Source: Saxidomus purpurata (lineage: Eukaryota > Mollusca > Bivalvia > Venerida > Veneridae). From it: DNA of 64,000 bases. Within the stretch, counting starts at the first letter, position 1; each line of letters opens with the position of its first letter. Below, one piece after another: positions 45,501 through 60,500 of the stretch. The notes beneath the pieces were generated by a model. That model made no database searches. It saw nothing but the letters and a program-made list of their open reading frames with translations, and was not told the origin of the DNA. The stretch covers positions 23,315,846 to 23,379,845 of the forward strand of contig JAFMSR010000007.1 in assembly GCA_022818135.1 (NCBI GenBank). The letters are read 5' to 3'. Both the position numbers and the translations under genes were made by a program.

Positions 45501-48500
45501 TTGACCCTGAACTTGAACTCGGTGAAGGTCGTCTTCGATGTTTCTTCTTTTTTTCTTGTGATTCACTAAAATTAGTTACAGCATTTTTAACAATCATTTC
45601 ATAAACTCCTTTTATCTGGCTTTGCTACTAGCAGTACTTATTGAACAAGAGGGCCATGATGGCCCTATATTGCTCACCTGGGACCTACTTATGACCATGA
45701 GACCAAATTTAAACTCTAAACTATATATCATAAACACAAACATTATGTTTGATCATGACAAGACAAACCTTCTGACCAATTTATATGATGGTTATAAAAA
45801 TTGACTTCTAGAGTACCAACAAGGTTTTCCACAGAATTGACCTGGTGACCTAGTTTTTAATCCCAGGTGATCCACACAAATGTTCTGACCAATTTCATTT
45901 TGATTAGGTTGTTAATGTCACTAAGTGACCTAGTTTTTTTACCTAAGATGACCCATATTCAAACTTGACTTAATTTTCATAAGACAAACATACTGACCAA
46001 GTTTCATGACGATGAAAAATGCAACCTCTATTGCATACATAAGGTTTTTCTATGATTTGACCCCATGACCTAGCTTTTGACCCTAGATGACCCATATTCA
46101 AACTCCACATATATTTCATCAAGGCAGTCATTCTTACTAAGTTTCATGGAGATCCAGTGAAAAATGCAGACTCTATTGCATACAACAGGACTGGTTAAGT
46201 GTGGACAGACAACAGACAGATAACAGACAGCAGGCGATCACAATAACTTGCCTTCTGCACTTAAAATTCATGCTCTGGTGAGCTAATAATGTCAGCAGTA
46301 TTTATTGAATCAGCAGTAGTTATTGACCAATTTCATTACAGTAGTTTTCATAACCACTTGTCCTTGGATAGTCCAGTATTCACTATTTTGCAACTGAATC
46401 TGTATTTTTTATTGGAGTATTAGAAGTCAACAGTTCTGTTTGAAGACACCAAGTGAGTGTTTTACACAAACAGGTGCCAATGCAACAAACAAGAGCTGTT
46501 TTAGGACAACATACTAGACTATCCAAAGTGCTTACCACAAGTGACAAGGTCATAGGTCCCAACCCTATATATAATTTGCATGCAATGTTACTGTCCATGT
46601 GTCAAATTTCATTAAGATTGGAGGTGTAGTTGCAAAGAGGTAACAAGAAAACAAAGCTTGCAATAAAACTTTAACCACACAATAGTATGGTGACCTTGAC
46701 CTTGAAGGTTATGTGTCCAACCCCCATATATAGTGTGAATATATGTAGTACTGTCCTCACTTTAAATTTCATTAAGACTTGAGCTTAAGTTGCAAAGATA
46801 TAACAAGGAAACAAAGCTAAGCTGCAATAAAAACCACAGTGACCTTGACCTTGAGAGGCCATGGGTCCCATCCCATAATATAGTAGGCATGTTTGTTGAA
46901 TTGTTCTTATGTCAAGTATCATTGAGTCTGGAGCTTAAGTTGCAAAGATATAACAAGAAACCGGAGCCTGCCGTAAAACTTTAACCAACGATGCAGACGC
47001 CAGGGTGAGTAGAATAGCCATCCTTATCCTTTGAATAGTTAAGCTAAATAAAGGGGTGCGGTGGTGTAGAGGTTAAGGTGTTTGCCGCTAATCCCAGAGG
47101 TTGCGGGTTTGAGCCCAACTGGGGTCACTACTGCACCTCCTCATATGACACCAGTACTGGTTTTCCCAGGAAGTGGACTCGAGAGTGATTCGATAAGCTT
47201 CAAGCTTTCTTCACAATCAAGCTAAAATAAATTAGTATAAACTAAAAAAATAATAAAAGATGCAGGCATTTACACAACTGCAATATTTTTCTTACCTTTT
47301 CTTATGCTTATGCTTCCTCTTTTTACTTTTTCTACTTTCAGACCTAGAGAAGAAACGTACATTACATTACAGCCCGAACATAACTCAACAATATTGTCTG
47401 TTAGAAGTATCAAGAAAATAATAGATTATACAAAATTTTCATGAATAATGATCTATTAAAGGCAAGTTGTCTGAATAGTGAAATGAAATGTGTTGAAATT
47501 CCATCAAAACCGAGACAATAGGAAGTGTGTATATTTCATAAGCTTCCATCTTGTCAGTCTGAAACTCGGAAATTTACTTTTGTCATTTTGTATAGGAATA
47601 CGTGTTTTGATGGAACCTAAACCAATAATGAGGATGTCAAAATATCCATTTAAGTTTAACAGCTATGGGACAAAACTTCACCACCACTTCAATATTCAGT
47701 ACGAAAATATACAAAATTTAATGTACCCTTGAAATTATTGTTGCAACAGACAATTTATTACTTTCTACGTGTTCCCTTTTGTTACATATTCCTTATCCAA
47801 GAGACAAATTCTTCTTTCCAGCCATTCTTTAATGTTACTTGATCACGACTTAAATAACTTCAGTAATTGAAAATTCTATGTACTGAATTTTTCAATATTT
47901 GTGGCTGTCAACCTCGACTCTTTTAGATTCTGGTTCCTAGCTTCAACCATGGATAATAACAGTTATTACAAATCAAACATGACAGAAACCGGTTCGAAAC
48001 CAGAAAACAATTAAGCTTCCAATTAAATGGCATAAAAATTCTGTCCCACGACTGTCATACTAAAATTCTCAATCAAATTCTTAACGCTACAGCATGCAAA
48101 GAATCAATGGAATAACAACAACCTTTGGAAGAAATCATGTATGTCATGACAAAATGATTCCTTCATTAATCGAACTTCAAATACAATATGGAAGAATGGA
48201 ACATTTTTAGATGATTTTGCCTAAAGACCAAATACCAGTAATCAATTCCCAAAAGTGTAATGAATGAAACGTTTATGGATATAGAGTCGAAAGAAATAGC
48301 AGCAACCGGAGCTGATTCCGGCTGTTTGTCGATGAAAGGATCCGGTTAAAAATGTCCTTTACATAAACCAACCAAAAATTAACTTTCGTTAAATATATTT
48401 TTAAGATTTTTGAAAATATCTCCTGAAACAAGCATTTGTCAAGTGAAACTTCTATGCACATGTACAAACTCCAAATTGCTGCACCAAGTACCTATAAATA

Positions 48501-51500
48501 TGTCAGTTTATTCCCCATCTACTGTTGCAATGTCTTCACTAATCACATCAGAAAAACAGTTGATCTAATTCAGTAGAACACTAATTGTAAGTATTTTGGG
48601 ACATAGATGCTATACAATAGATTTTAACATTTACCAGGATGAAACTCTCTCTTTACGTAACCAAATGAGTGTTATTTACCGCAGCTGGAATAATAAAGGA
48701 AAACGCTTGGTAATGAAGGGTACCCTCATTTGGTTAACCTAGAAACACCTTTTAATTTAAATTCTTAAATTAACGTACCAGACTTTCAGTATCTTATTCT
48801 TTAACAGTATAACAAGTTTAGTTTCTAGATTGCCTGCATATTTGGCAACAAAGACAAGAGGGCAACCATGGTCCTATTTCACCCATCTGCATCAAATCAA
48901 AGTATCCATATTTCAACATATAACCACTTCTGAATGAAATATTTCATGACCAGATAGAAAATATGCCCGCTTCAGCTAATTTCATGGTATCAATTTACTT
49001 GACCTACTGACCTACTTCTTTTTATCTATACTGTGACATACTCTTTATGAAAATCTGAGCCCTAACCTTGAATGTATTTCCCTATAACCAGTAGTTCAAT
49101 AGATTTCTGGCATAAAAATTAATTTGTTTAAAAACGAACTCATTTTCCCTTGTGTCTGACCTAGTGACCTTCTTTTTGGCCTTCACAACTTGAAAAAAAA
49201 AAAAACTCCGAACTGAGATGAAATGAACAAATAACGGAAAATGCTAGTAGGAAAACAATACAGCAACTCACTACACTATATGCCAGACAAAAGTGATCAA
49301 AAAAGTTCCTCATAATAACCCTTGACCTGCTAATTTTCCAAAGTGGAAATTTTCATCTTGTTCAAAAAGGTGCTTAGTTGCACTCTTACTGACTGAATAG
49401 AGAACAGGTGAATCACAATAAGACTGCATAGATGTAAAGACTGATCATGATCTGCACTGATCACAATGGCAGAATCACTTGTCACAAATATGGTATTAAA
49501 ACGTTCAGCAAAAACCCTCCAAGCTTGACAAATTAAATAAAGCTTCAGATCGAAGTTTCAGTTGACAAAAGCTTGTGTCAGACACCATAATTATAGATGC
49601 AAATTTTCCTCCTGCCAATGAATGAAAAAAAAATCCAGTACACATAAAAAGAATGTTGCTCATACACCAAGTTTGATCTTGCGAGACGGACAGACGAACA
49701 GAAATTGAACATACAACCTAGAAAGATGCTTACCTTTACGTGTTCTAATGTTTAACATCAGCATTGTTAAGCAAGCAACAAAAATAGGATGGATTTTTAA
49801 TGTGAGGTTAACAGTGGTCAATGACATAGTAGGCATGGTATAAAACAATTTTTTACTATATTTGAATATTGTCATACTAAGTGTGTTATATGTAAGATTA
49901 TAATATTATATTTCATAACAATTTTACAACAATTATTAGGAATAAAACAATAATTTGTGAAAGTTTCTTTGGTAATACTGTAATAGTTTTGCTAAGGAAA
50001 GCCTTCATCAATTTCGAAAGAAGTTAAGAGACATGGTAAAATTCATAAACATTATCCCTTGACTTTTTGCTGTTGTTGTTGTTATTATTAAGGAATTCAT
50101 AAACACAAGAAGTTTATAATGTTGCTGATTGTGTACACAAATTCATCAAGATGATTATTCATGTATATATAACAGTAACTTATACAACATAAAAGTCAAA
50201 CTTCAGTTTTTCTAAGATTTGATATTCATTGATGAACAAGTGTGCAAGAACCAGTGTGATAACCAAGGCGTCATATTTGTTTTCTTTTGCAATGAACCAA
50301 TTCATTTACATATTCTAGCTTTCATACCTCTATTTACAGACAAATTGGTTCATGTTACAACCGGACAGTGCAATCTCCTATCCACAGAAGTACTTAATTA
50401 ACATTGCAGACCTCCGATAAATGTGACCATGGCCTACAAGAGTAACTGTTACAAACCCAGAAATTTGGCTCTACGGACCAACTATATTATATTCAATTTG
50501 ATTAAAACTCATCTTCTAAAAAATCGCTTATTCTACAAGATGACCCTGCAGTTACAAGTGATGTTGGGGGTATAGACTAAGATGCTGGGCTAACAATATT
50601 AATGACATTTCTATCTGATTTCATTTTATAAGGGTTCAGCTGACCCCAGTTACCAGCAGAGGCAATGGTCGGTAAAACAGATACAAAACCCAAGACCAAA
50701 AAAATGACATTTCTTTATTGATACAGTTCTTTATATTTTTGCCTCTACAGTAATTCTAACAGTGTATCACTGACACATAACACCAAGACAGCATTCAGCA
50801 ATCCCTCCAATCTATGAACAATAATAAACAATAAGGCAAGGGATTTTAAATGGCTCATCAAAATAATTTGTAATTTTAAGACCTTAAAAAAAGTTTGAGG
50901 CATGAATTTTCAAAACTAAATTGGTTCAAAATTACCCCAAAACTCCTTAATGGACATGTTTTTTTTTGTGGTTTAAACCAAGGTACATCTCAATTTCCTT
51001 AATCTGCAGGAAAATGTGTTGGCCTTTTTCCCCCTGAGTCTGTAACATTCTATTACATTTACTTTGGTATTATACAAGACATTTTTTAAAACCGTGGTAT
51101 CAATTCTCCAGATATGAAAAGTTACGGCTTCCCTGTAAGAGTTTTTATGTCTAATCTTGTCTGAGAAAGACTGCAACATTATCACAGTCCATTTCAACAA
51201 TAAAGTAGCAAACAGATGCATGTAGGGGTTAAAAGAAAGATTGTGATAAATATGACCAAATGGCTGCATAGTAAAAACTCTTCAAAAAGTGTAATTGATT
51301 TCTTTAATGGGGGCAAACAATGAGTTCAGAATTGATGCTTATGTAAATAGAGACTCTGGACATGAAGTTAAGGGTACCACAATGAACCCAAGTTTCTATT
51401 TCAAATTACACTGGCAAGTGAAAACAACCTAAATGTATATTTTTAAACAAGAGATGTTTGTAAAACACATAAAAAAAATATTATGCCCCACTTCACTCCA

Positions 51501-54500
51501 CCCCACCCCCAGTTAATGCAACCAGGAAATTGCTGATGACCTAGTGACCAATGAGCCATTAAAGATCAATAGGGGTCATCAAATTCTGATACAAAATAAC
51601 CCTAGCAAGTCTAAAGACACTAGGTCCACGGGTTGCTAAGTAATTAAGCAGAAACAGTTTTCTAAAACCAATTTTACTGTGACCTTGTCCTTTTTTGACC
51701 TGTTGACCCCAAAAACCTATAGGGATCATTTACTGTTCATGAACTATTATCCAAGCAAGTTTGGAGATCTTATTTCCCAAAGTAAATAGGTGACCCTATT
51801 CGTAATTTTACTTCTATCAGGTCTGGGGACGAAGGCAGAAACAATTTTTGAATACAAGGTCACTGTGACCATGACCTTTGATCCAGTGACCTCAAATTGT
51901 AAAGATTCATCAACTGTCCATGACCAATGTCCGTACAAAGTTGAAACCTGTAGGTCAATGCTTTTTCAAGTCATGAAGCAGAAACTGTTTTTAAAAGCAA
52001 CCGGGTCACTGTGACTTTGATCTGTGACCTCTCAAAAAATGTGCATGACCAATGCAAATACCAAGTTTGACATTGTGTCAAAGCCTTCTCTAGGTTATTG
52101 AGAGGAAACCGAAAATTTACAGACATACCAACCAACAGCTGCAAAGCAATATACATTCCATCGAGCTCATGGCGAGCTGTGCTATGCCAGACAACAGCTA
52201 AACAGACTGGCACACTGTTGGGACCCCAAGTGATACCTGCCACATGCTCTAGACCAAAAACTTAACAACTTCTCTTTGGGACCAGTCTCATATCTCTGAT
52301 TTTTGATTGATCAGTTCTGAACATGTACTCATTCATAGCCACCTAAAAGCCAGATATTTTAGACTGGTCTAAGAAAAAAATTGTTACAAATTATTCCAGC
52401 CACTCTATACTCAACTACAGTTGGACCAATCACAATATCCCTTAATAAGTCAGGCAGTTACACAAATTATTCTCCATGTTTTAAGTGGGTCTGCACTGTT
52501 CATATACCAATTTGGAGTAATCATTTAAAACAACTGAGCATTCATTTTCTGGAGTTTCTTTTTCAAAGAACATAATATTATACTAATTGTACAAATAAGA
52601 ATTTATTACCTTTTTGCATGCCAGCAAATTGAAATTTGCAGAAAAACAAAAACAGTAGATGATTAAAAATGCATTTTGGTTTACGAAGTAACGAAGTATG
52701 AGACATAATGAAAATAGCAAACAGAATCATGAGTCAATGCTGTTCAGTTACAATGTTTAAATAATGAGGATAGTAATATAAACTTAAGTCTATGATTGTA
52801 CTCTCACATACTCTCACGTAACAGTCATAGCAGAATTTGTATTTGATCTTCAAAATAATTATCCGATTTGGCACCGTTAATTTTCTGCTCTAATTATATG
52901 ACAATGTACAAAATGAGCTTGTATCAGTGGGTACCTTTATTTAGTAGTCACTCGACATATCAGTCAGGCACTATAAATAGATCCAAAACAATCGGTACAT
53001 CTGTACTAGGTAGCCCCTTGATTTAAAGCTGCTCGCTCTCAGTTGCCATTGAAATAAAATAATTTTTTTAAAAATGACACACTAATACATAAATGTAAAA
53101 CTAAAGGCTTAAATCAACAATAGAAGTAAAAATCTAGGTAGGAATTTACAAAAATTGATTGAAAATACCGGTTTTACGGCACCGCTATACTATATGTTTA
53201 TATTAATATTTCAAAAGCATTTGCAACGCTTTATTATTTGGTCTCGTATTATTTTAAATCTACAGATATACGTGACAGGAATATACTGAAACCTTTTATA
53301 TGACTATTCTGTTCTAAAATATGTTACTTTCTCACAGTTTGAAGAACTTTTATTTTTTCACCAAAAATTTGAGAGCGAGCAGATTTAAGGGGCAATTTCT
53401 ATTGTATTTTATTAATAGCTAGCTGCGAAACAAATGTTGATGTTATTTAAAATTAAAGCAGAAAATAATTTGTTCTGAAATCATTTTTTTATGTTTATAA
53501 ATCAATAAAAGAACTCAAATTCTGCAATGACTAAATTCCAAGGACCTTTTACCCCTCAAAGATACAGAATTTCAAATCATCAAGTTAAATTAAAATGTAA
53601 ACAGTAAATTTCTATTAAGATTGACATGTGTTTTAAAAAAATGGACATTTTTCATCATGGAATTGTCATGAATAGTGAACTATAACTTCCCTATATCCTA
53701 CAGTATACATCATACACACCTTACCTGACATCAGTAACATAATTGGAATGACAAAACACAAGAATAATTCACTTATTCTTAAATGAAATTAATAACTTCC
53801 TAAATGTGATCTGAAATTATTACTTCCCTTAAGATTGAAATGGATAGCTTCCCTTAAAAGTGAGCTAAAATAGAAAATTATTACTCCCCTTCAAGAATGA
53901 AATGGATAGCTTCCCTTAAAAGTGAGCTAAAATTAGAAAAAAAGTATTACTCCCCTTTAAGAATGAAATAAATACCTTCCCTTAAAAGTGTGCTAAAATT
54001 GAGAATTTTAACTTCCTTTAGGAATGAAAAGAACAAACTCCCATAAAGGTGTGATAAACATATAAAATTATTACTTCCCTTTTAGAATGAAATGATTAAC
54101 TTCCATTAAAACTGTGCTAAAGTAGAACATCATTACTTCCCTTTATGGACAATGTTATGTAAAAGAGTATAATGTTAGTAACAAAAAGTAAGACCTTTAT
54201 ATGATTGATGGATATGAAAGCTAACAGAATACATGCATAGTACAGACATGTATGAGTATGACAACATATATATCTATGAAATATTTGAACATGTAACTTA
54301 GGAATAAACACAATATGTAAGTTTTCCCTTTAACAAATTACCATCTTTATTCTAATAAACAACCCATTCAAATGTTTAAATACTAAAGTGTTGAATTTAC
54401 AGTATGCACATGTAAAACCATGTAACTGCTTTCAGTTTAAATCACCTTACAGAATTCTTGCTCTCCAAGGTTGTTAGATTAGAATAAAGGTGGTAAAATC

Positions 54501-57500
54501 ACAAATTTACTTATAAACAGTATAATTTTCATGTATATAAGCCACCCTGTCAAAAACCCATCATCTCAACCATTGACTGCAATGTTAGTACAGGCCACCT
54601 ATTTTTATAACAATGATTTCCTTCTTGTACTGTCAATAAACTTTCCTCTGGTTCGGCTCGTAACCTGTCTAATCAAACTTTACGTTTTTGTAAACACTTT
54701 CAAGCTTCTGTGAGCACAACATCTTAACTTGATTAACAAATGAACAGGACAATTCAACAGTTTTTTTATAAATTGTGTTTGAGAGTTTCCCATCGGATCG
54801 TCCTGCGCTACTTGAAATTATTTCAATTTCAACTTCTTGAACTTTTACCGATATCTTTTTTTCTTACAGCAAGAGTCAGCCGTCTTTCATGTACAATAAG
54901 TTTAATATGATCACATATATATATATATATATAATTTATCAATTAATGTTGCTAAAAGCTGGTCTCTGTGAAATTCAGGGTAGTCCTTTTAATAATATAT
55001 GAGCAGTTGAGCACAATGTACTTGCCATTTCTTCAGACACTGTTACATGTGTAAACACATCATAGAGTGATACATACTCATTGACTACTGTTTTCAGTAT
55101 TATTTAACCACTGTCAGTGAAGAGATGTGGAATCACACCACAGTGAACTAGGACATATTTTAGCAGCAAAGAAAGACAGTCTCATACCCTTAACATCTAT
55201 TTACAATTCATATGATGCATGCAAAGTTTGTTACTGAAAATGTGTGTGTTACATTTATCCTATTTTTTACCACAAATGGGCCAAACATTTATCACAAAGA
55301 AAATTTGGCTAGGCATTTAAAGATGTGGTATGAAACTTGTGCCAGACATACAGACATAATAATCATAGAGACATGTAAAAACATTTAGGCCAAACATTTA
55401 TAATAATGTTTTGTTCAGAAAATTAGGCCAAGCATTTACAATAAAGCTATGTTCAGAAAATTAGGCCAAACATTTATTACAAAGCCATGTTCTGAAAATT
55501 AGGCTAAACATTTATCATACAGACATATTCACAGAAAATAAGGCCAAGCATTTTATCATAGACCCATGTTCATAGAAAACTAAGCTGTTAGTTATATATA
55601 TAAGACATGTTCAAAAAGATTAGAAAAAAACTAGTATGCAATGTGTTAGTACACAATTCTTTCTATGGCCCCCTAGCATGATGTTGGAAAGGCTATGTTA
55701 ACTACACCCTACTTATACCCACTGCCTTTCTGTTGACAGCATTATAATGTAAACTGACAAACAGTTTTAAACATAAACAATATACTTTTACACCATTAAA
55801 TGTGCCATATGAAGAAAGTTTGCAAATATAATGTCCTGAAATCAGTATCAATTTTTCCTACTTACTAAAAGTGCAAGGTGAGTTATTTTCCCTCTTCCTA
55901 CCTTTTTTGAATTAAGTTTGAAGAAATCCCTAAGTATTATATGTGAACAAAACTTTTAAAGTAAATCGATATATCTTATATAAACAATGTATTTCTATCA
56001 TCTATGTCACAGATCATCACCATTCATGTATAAGTTTAATATGTGTTATAGATCATACACCATTTTCATTGTATGACAAACAATGATGCCAACTGAATAT
56101 TGAAGTATTCCTACCAATTCTTGTAGTGTATTAGTCAGAAAGTCTCCACAACTACTAATATCTTCATAATCTGTAAGGAATAACTCTAAAAAAGGCAACG
56201 GAGTTATTGTTCTTGCACACTGCACTTCCTACCAATGTGCTATGTCGTGTATTAAGTTTAAGTAAATCCCTCAAGTACTTTTGGAGTTATGCTCTGGACA
56301 AAACTTTTAAAGTAAATCTGATAAAGGGAATAACTCTAAAAGTGGGGTATATTTACTGTTATGACAAGCTTTCCATGTGTTAGTGTATTAATTTGAAGTA
56401 AACCTAAGCACTTTTGGAGTTATGCTCGGACACTTTTAGAGTAAATCTGATAAGGGAATAACTTTAAAGGGCAAGGTAGAGTTATTGTTCTTGCACACTG
56501 CATTTCCTACCAATGTACTATGTCAGTGTATTAAGTTTAGAAAATCCCTCAATACTTTTGGAGTTATGCTCCGGACAAAGTTTTTCAAGTAAATCTGATA
56601 AAAGGGAATAACTCTAACAGTAGGCAGGTAGAGTTATTGTTCTTACACACTCACTTCCTCCCAATTGCTCTGTCAAGTGATATGCTTGATTAGACAAAAT
56701 TGGGACGGACGCACGGATGGACGGACAGACGGACGGACGGACGAAGGGCATTTCTAATATCCCCTTCGCCTTCGGAGGGGGGATAAATAATGTAAACTGA
56801 CAAACAGCTTTAAACATAAACAATATACTTTTACACCATTAAATGTGCCATATAAGATCAATGTCCTGAAATCAGTCAATTTTTCCACTTATAAAAAGTG
56901 AGCAATTCCTCGTCCTCCTGACTAGTTATATGTGAACAGATTTATTTGATTATCTAATATAAACAATGTATTTCTATCATCTATGTCACAGATCATCACC
57001 ATTCATTTATAAGTTTAAATATGTGTTATAGATCATACACCATTTTCATTGAATGACAAACCATGCTGCCCACTGAATATTGAAGTATTTACTGTATGTA
57101 CTACAGAAAGTCTCCACAACTACAATATTTCTAATTGTAAACAGACGGAGTATGGACCGCACCGTTACATGTACGTAAAACTGGTACATAATATTATATT
57201 TACTGTTAAGACAGCCCATTGAATGTATATTTCAAGAACTGATTAGGGCCAGGCTGCATGCCGTAAAATGATTTTAAATGACAAGTCAAAAGTAATGCTA
57301 CATGGGTAACTTCTATATATTTTACACTGTATCCCAACCGCAGATATTCTAGAACTATCTGAGGGCAACAATCTAAACAAATATCCCACAGGGTAAAATT
57401 AAGCTTCGAATACAGGGCAGATCGTCTGTGACTGATAACAAAAAATGAACGAAAATTGACCTGGTATGTCCCATGTTAAAAGTTAACCAAATGGTTTGTT

Positions 57501-60500
57501 TTAATTCAAAGATGAATATAGTAATCAAATAGAACCACGGACTACTGAAAATGACTCACAAGAAATTATAGATTTTTTGGGGGAAAATGGTGTGTACAAA
57601 AACAAAATTTTCTGTAAAAAAAAAGAAGTAAAAACAAACACATCTGAAAGACACTTAATTTTGCAGGGTTATGCTAAATGTTTAAGCATTTATCACATAG
57701 TATTTACTAAACACATATTGTTCGCCAACAATGTTCTATATTGTTCGCCGACAATCTTCTGTAAAGTTTGATATTTAATTTCATACCATTTAGTTTTTCG
57801 CTGTATAATACAATGACTTCCTACTAAGGCCCATGCTATAGGGTTGCAAATCATCATGGGCTCTAAAATTCAAATCTGCCACCTAAAAGTTTGTTTGAAA
57901 TAAATTGACCTTTTTTATCCAGTTCTGCTATTAAATCAGTTTGGCTATCACCAGCCAAGGGCATCACTCGTAACTTTTAGGGTGCGTTCCTCACCAACAT
58001 GGGCTCAACCCTATGACCTCATAGGCGTGGTCAACACTTCTTTCCCCAATAGAATCATTAAGTTTTATTCTTTTATCCACAATATTTTGCCTGACCATGG
58101 TAAAATAGTGTTGCATACATATTAACTTCATGAACAAATCTTGTAAGATGTATATTTTTACTTGTGTTAATGAATGATGAATCCTTTTCGCTATGAGCTA
58201 CTTGTGTTACGCCCAAAAAGAGGAGGAAATATATCATTTAAATATAAATACACAGCCACAAATTGTGCATAACAATAATAATGGCAAAAGAAAAATTACA
58301 CAGAAAGTAAATCACAAATTCCAGTTTCTATTTACAGCAACCATGTGACTAGTCACCTGACCTACCGATCATGTCTGTGTTTCTTGCTTTTCTTTTTCTT
58401 CCTCCTTTCTGGAGAGTCACTTTTGTCCCTGAAACCAAAATGGAAAAAATAATTACAGTTTTGATAAATGTTTTACCTACTATTCTCTGAGTCTACACTT
58501 ATGTCTTGTGTTTCTCCTCATACTAAGTCTAATAAACACTATTCAACGGACTAAGGTTATCACTCAACCGGCTGGGAGACAAGATTTTATTTTTTTGTTC
58601 GTCGCAGGAGCAATTTATTTACTTCTACCCTACATTTTTCCATGGAATGCATACATCTCAACAGACATTCAAAAACTAAAATTAAACTAAAGTATACATT
58701 AGCTGTAATATATCTATTTTTTGTCTTTCGTGTTTTCTTCCATCAAATCAACTTTTTCACCAAATCTACCAACAGAGACTGTCATATACAGATATACGTT
58801 TCACACGCTTATCGCAGATATAATTTCGTCTTCAGACAGCTAGACACATTAAAATGTGATTAATATTTCATTTGAATGCTTTTTTATGGCTTCGACCAAG
58901 ATATGAAAAAGGGAGATACAGATTGCATAATCCTATCAGTCTGGTTACTGCCTAAAATAAGGATTTAAACTAGATGGGTGTTCAGTAGAACACTTATGCT
59001 TTGTCAGAATAATCAATAATTTTTTGACAAAATCTAAATACAAAGAGGGGCTCTGTCAAATATGACCTTGACCAACAAAATTTTGGTGGCATCATGACCC
59101 TTATATCATATACAATGCAATTTGAAAGTTTGATAAAGAAATCTTAGGAAATGGCAAACTTATAGAAAACATTAAGTTTTCGTGACAAAATCTAAGTATG
59201 AAAAGGGGCATAACTCTGTCAAATATGACACTGTTCTACAAAATTTGGTAGCATCACAACCTTTTTGACATAAGCAATACAATTTGAAAGTTTGATAAAG
59301 AAATCTTAAGACATGGCAAAGTTAAAGCAAAAATCTAAGTATAAAAAGGGGCATAATTCTGTCAAATATGACCTTGACCTACAAAATTTGTCGGCATCAC
59401 AACCCTTTTGTCATAAGCAATTCAATTGTAAAGTTTGATGAACAAATCTTCAGAAAGGGCAAAGTTGTAGCAAACATTAAGTTTGTGTGACAGACGGATG
59501 GACAAAGCTATCCCTATGTTTTGCCTTTTCTCCGAAAGGGCGACACAAAAACTTAGTAATGATTAATAAAGTTGACAGTTTGGAAGGCTGTAGCAATATA
59601 AGTGCAGTTTTGGTTTCACATAAAAAATCACACTAAACATGAATTGGCAGACAAATACAGGGAATAATGGGAAAAATTTGAAGCTTGTGAATATTTCAAC
59701 ATATGTGGTATGAAGACGTTAACTCCTTTAAATGCATGAGCACACATTCTGATGCCTCAGTAAGGACAAACTTCAATCAGACGATCTGACACAAAGCAAA
59801 CATCATTTTATAATTCAGTTATGCTTGGTTGAAAATTATAACTCCAGACCTCCGTTATATAGTTATCAAGACTACATACAGATAACTACGCGCATTTTCG
59901 TCTACGCTCTATATTAAATAGCTTGGTTAACCAAATTTAAAACTAAGTTCAACTAAAAAAAGAAAGAAAAAAAAGTACTACCATTTCTGACCTAGAGGTA
60001 ACAGATGTCAACATGAGTTCCCGAATACCAATTCCATTTTTTCCCCGTTACAAGAGAAACTCAGACTGTAACACAGTTATGCTTTACTGTAACAGACTTC
60101 GGGGAAATAAGTGTCAACATAAGTTCCACAGCACTGACTAGATTTATTCAATTTTCTACATGTTAAAATATATATCTGTGCCAATTTTACTTGGAAGAAC
60201 TTAGAAACCGCTGTTTAAAAATGCCCACACTTCCACTTTTTAAGCTTAGTACTTATCTAGAACTGCGTTAACGACAAGCTTTGCCAAAACTGACTTTAAA
60301 GTATTCCTTTACCATAAATCCCTGTGAAATCAATCCCCTGGTAAGCACCACCTAAACATAAAGAACACCTTAGTGGAACCGTTGTGGAGCAGTGGTAGCA
60401 CATTTGCTCATGATCGAAAAGTCACAGGTTCAATTCCTACCACTGCCATGGCCGTTTTGTCCTTAGGCGAGGCGCATTTTCACATTGCCTCTCTATAATC

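Larger units (their letters stand above)
47344..58365. other. 11-kb SRRM2-like intron
   Basis: Between exons 58366-58428 and 47296-47343. I saw no Arg/Ser- or Lys-rich exon with splice sites on the minus strand, though a very short one could be missed. It holds a fragment of the 145-bp-array family (about 48850-49190), a TIR element, several tandem repeats and the 1-kb local duplication. Confidence 0.6.
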
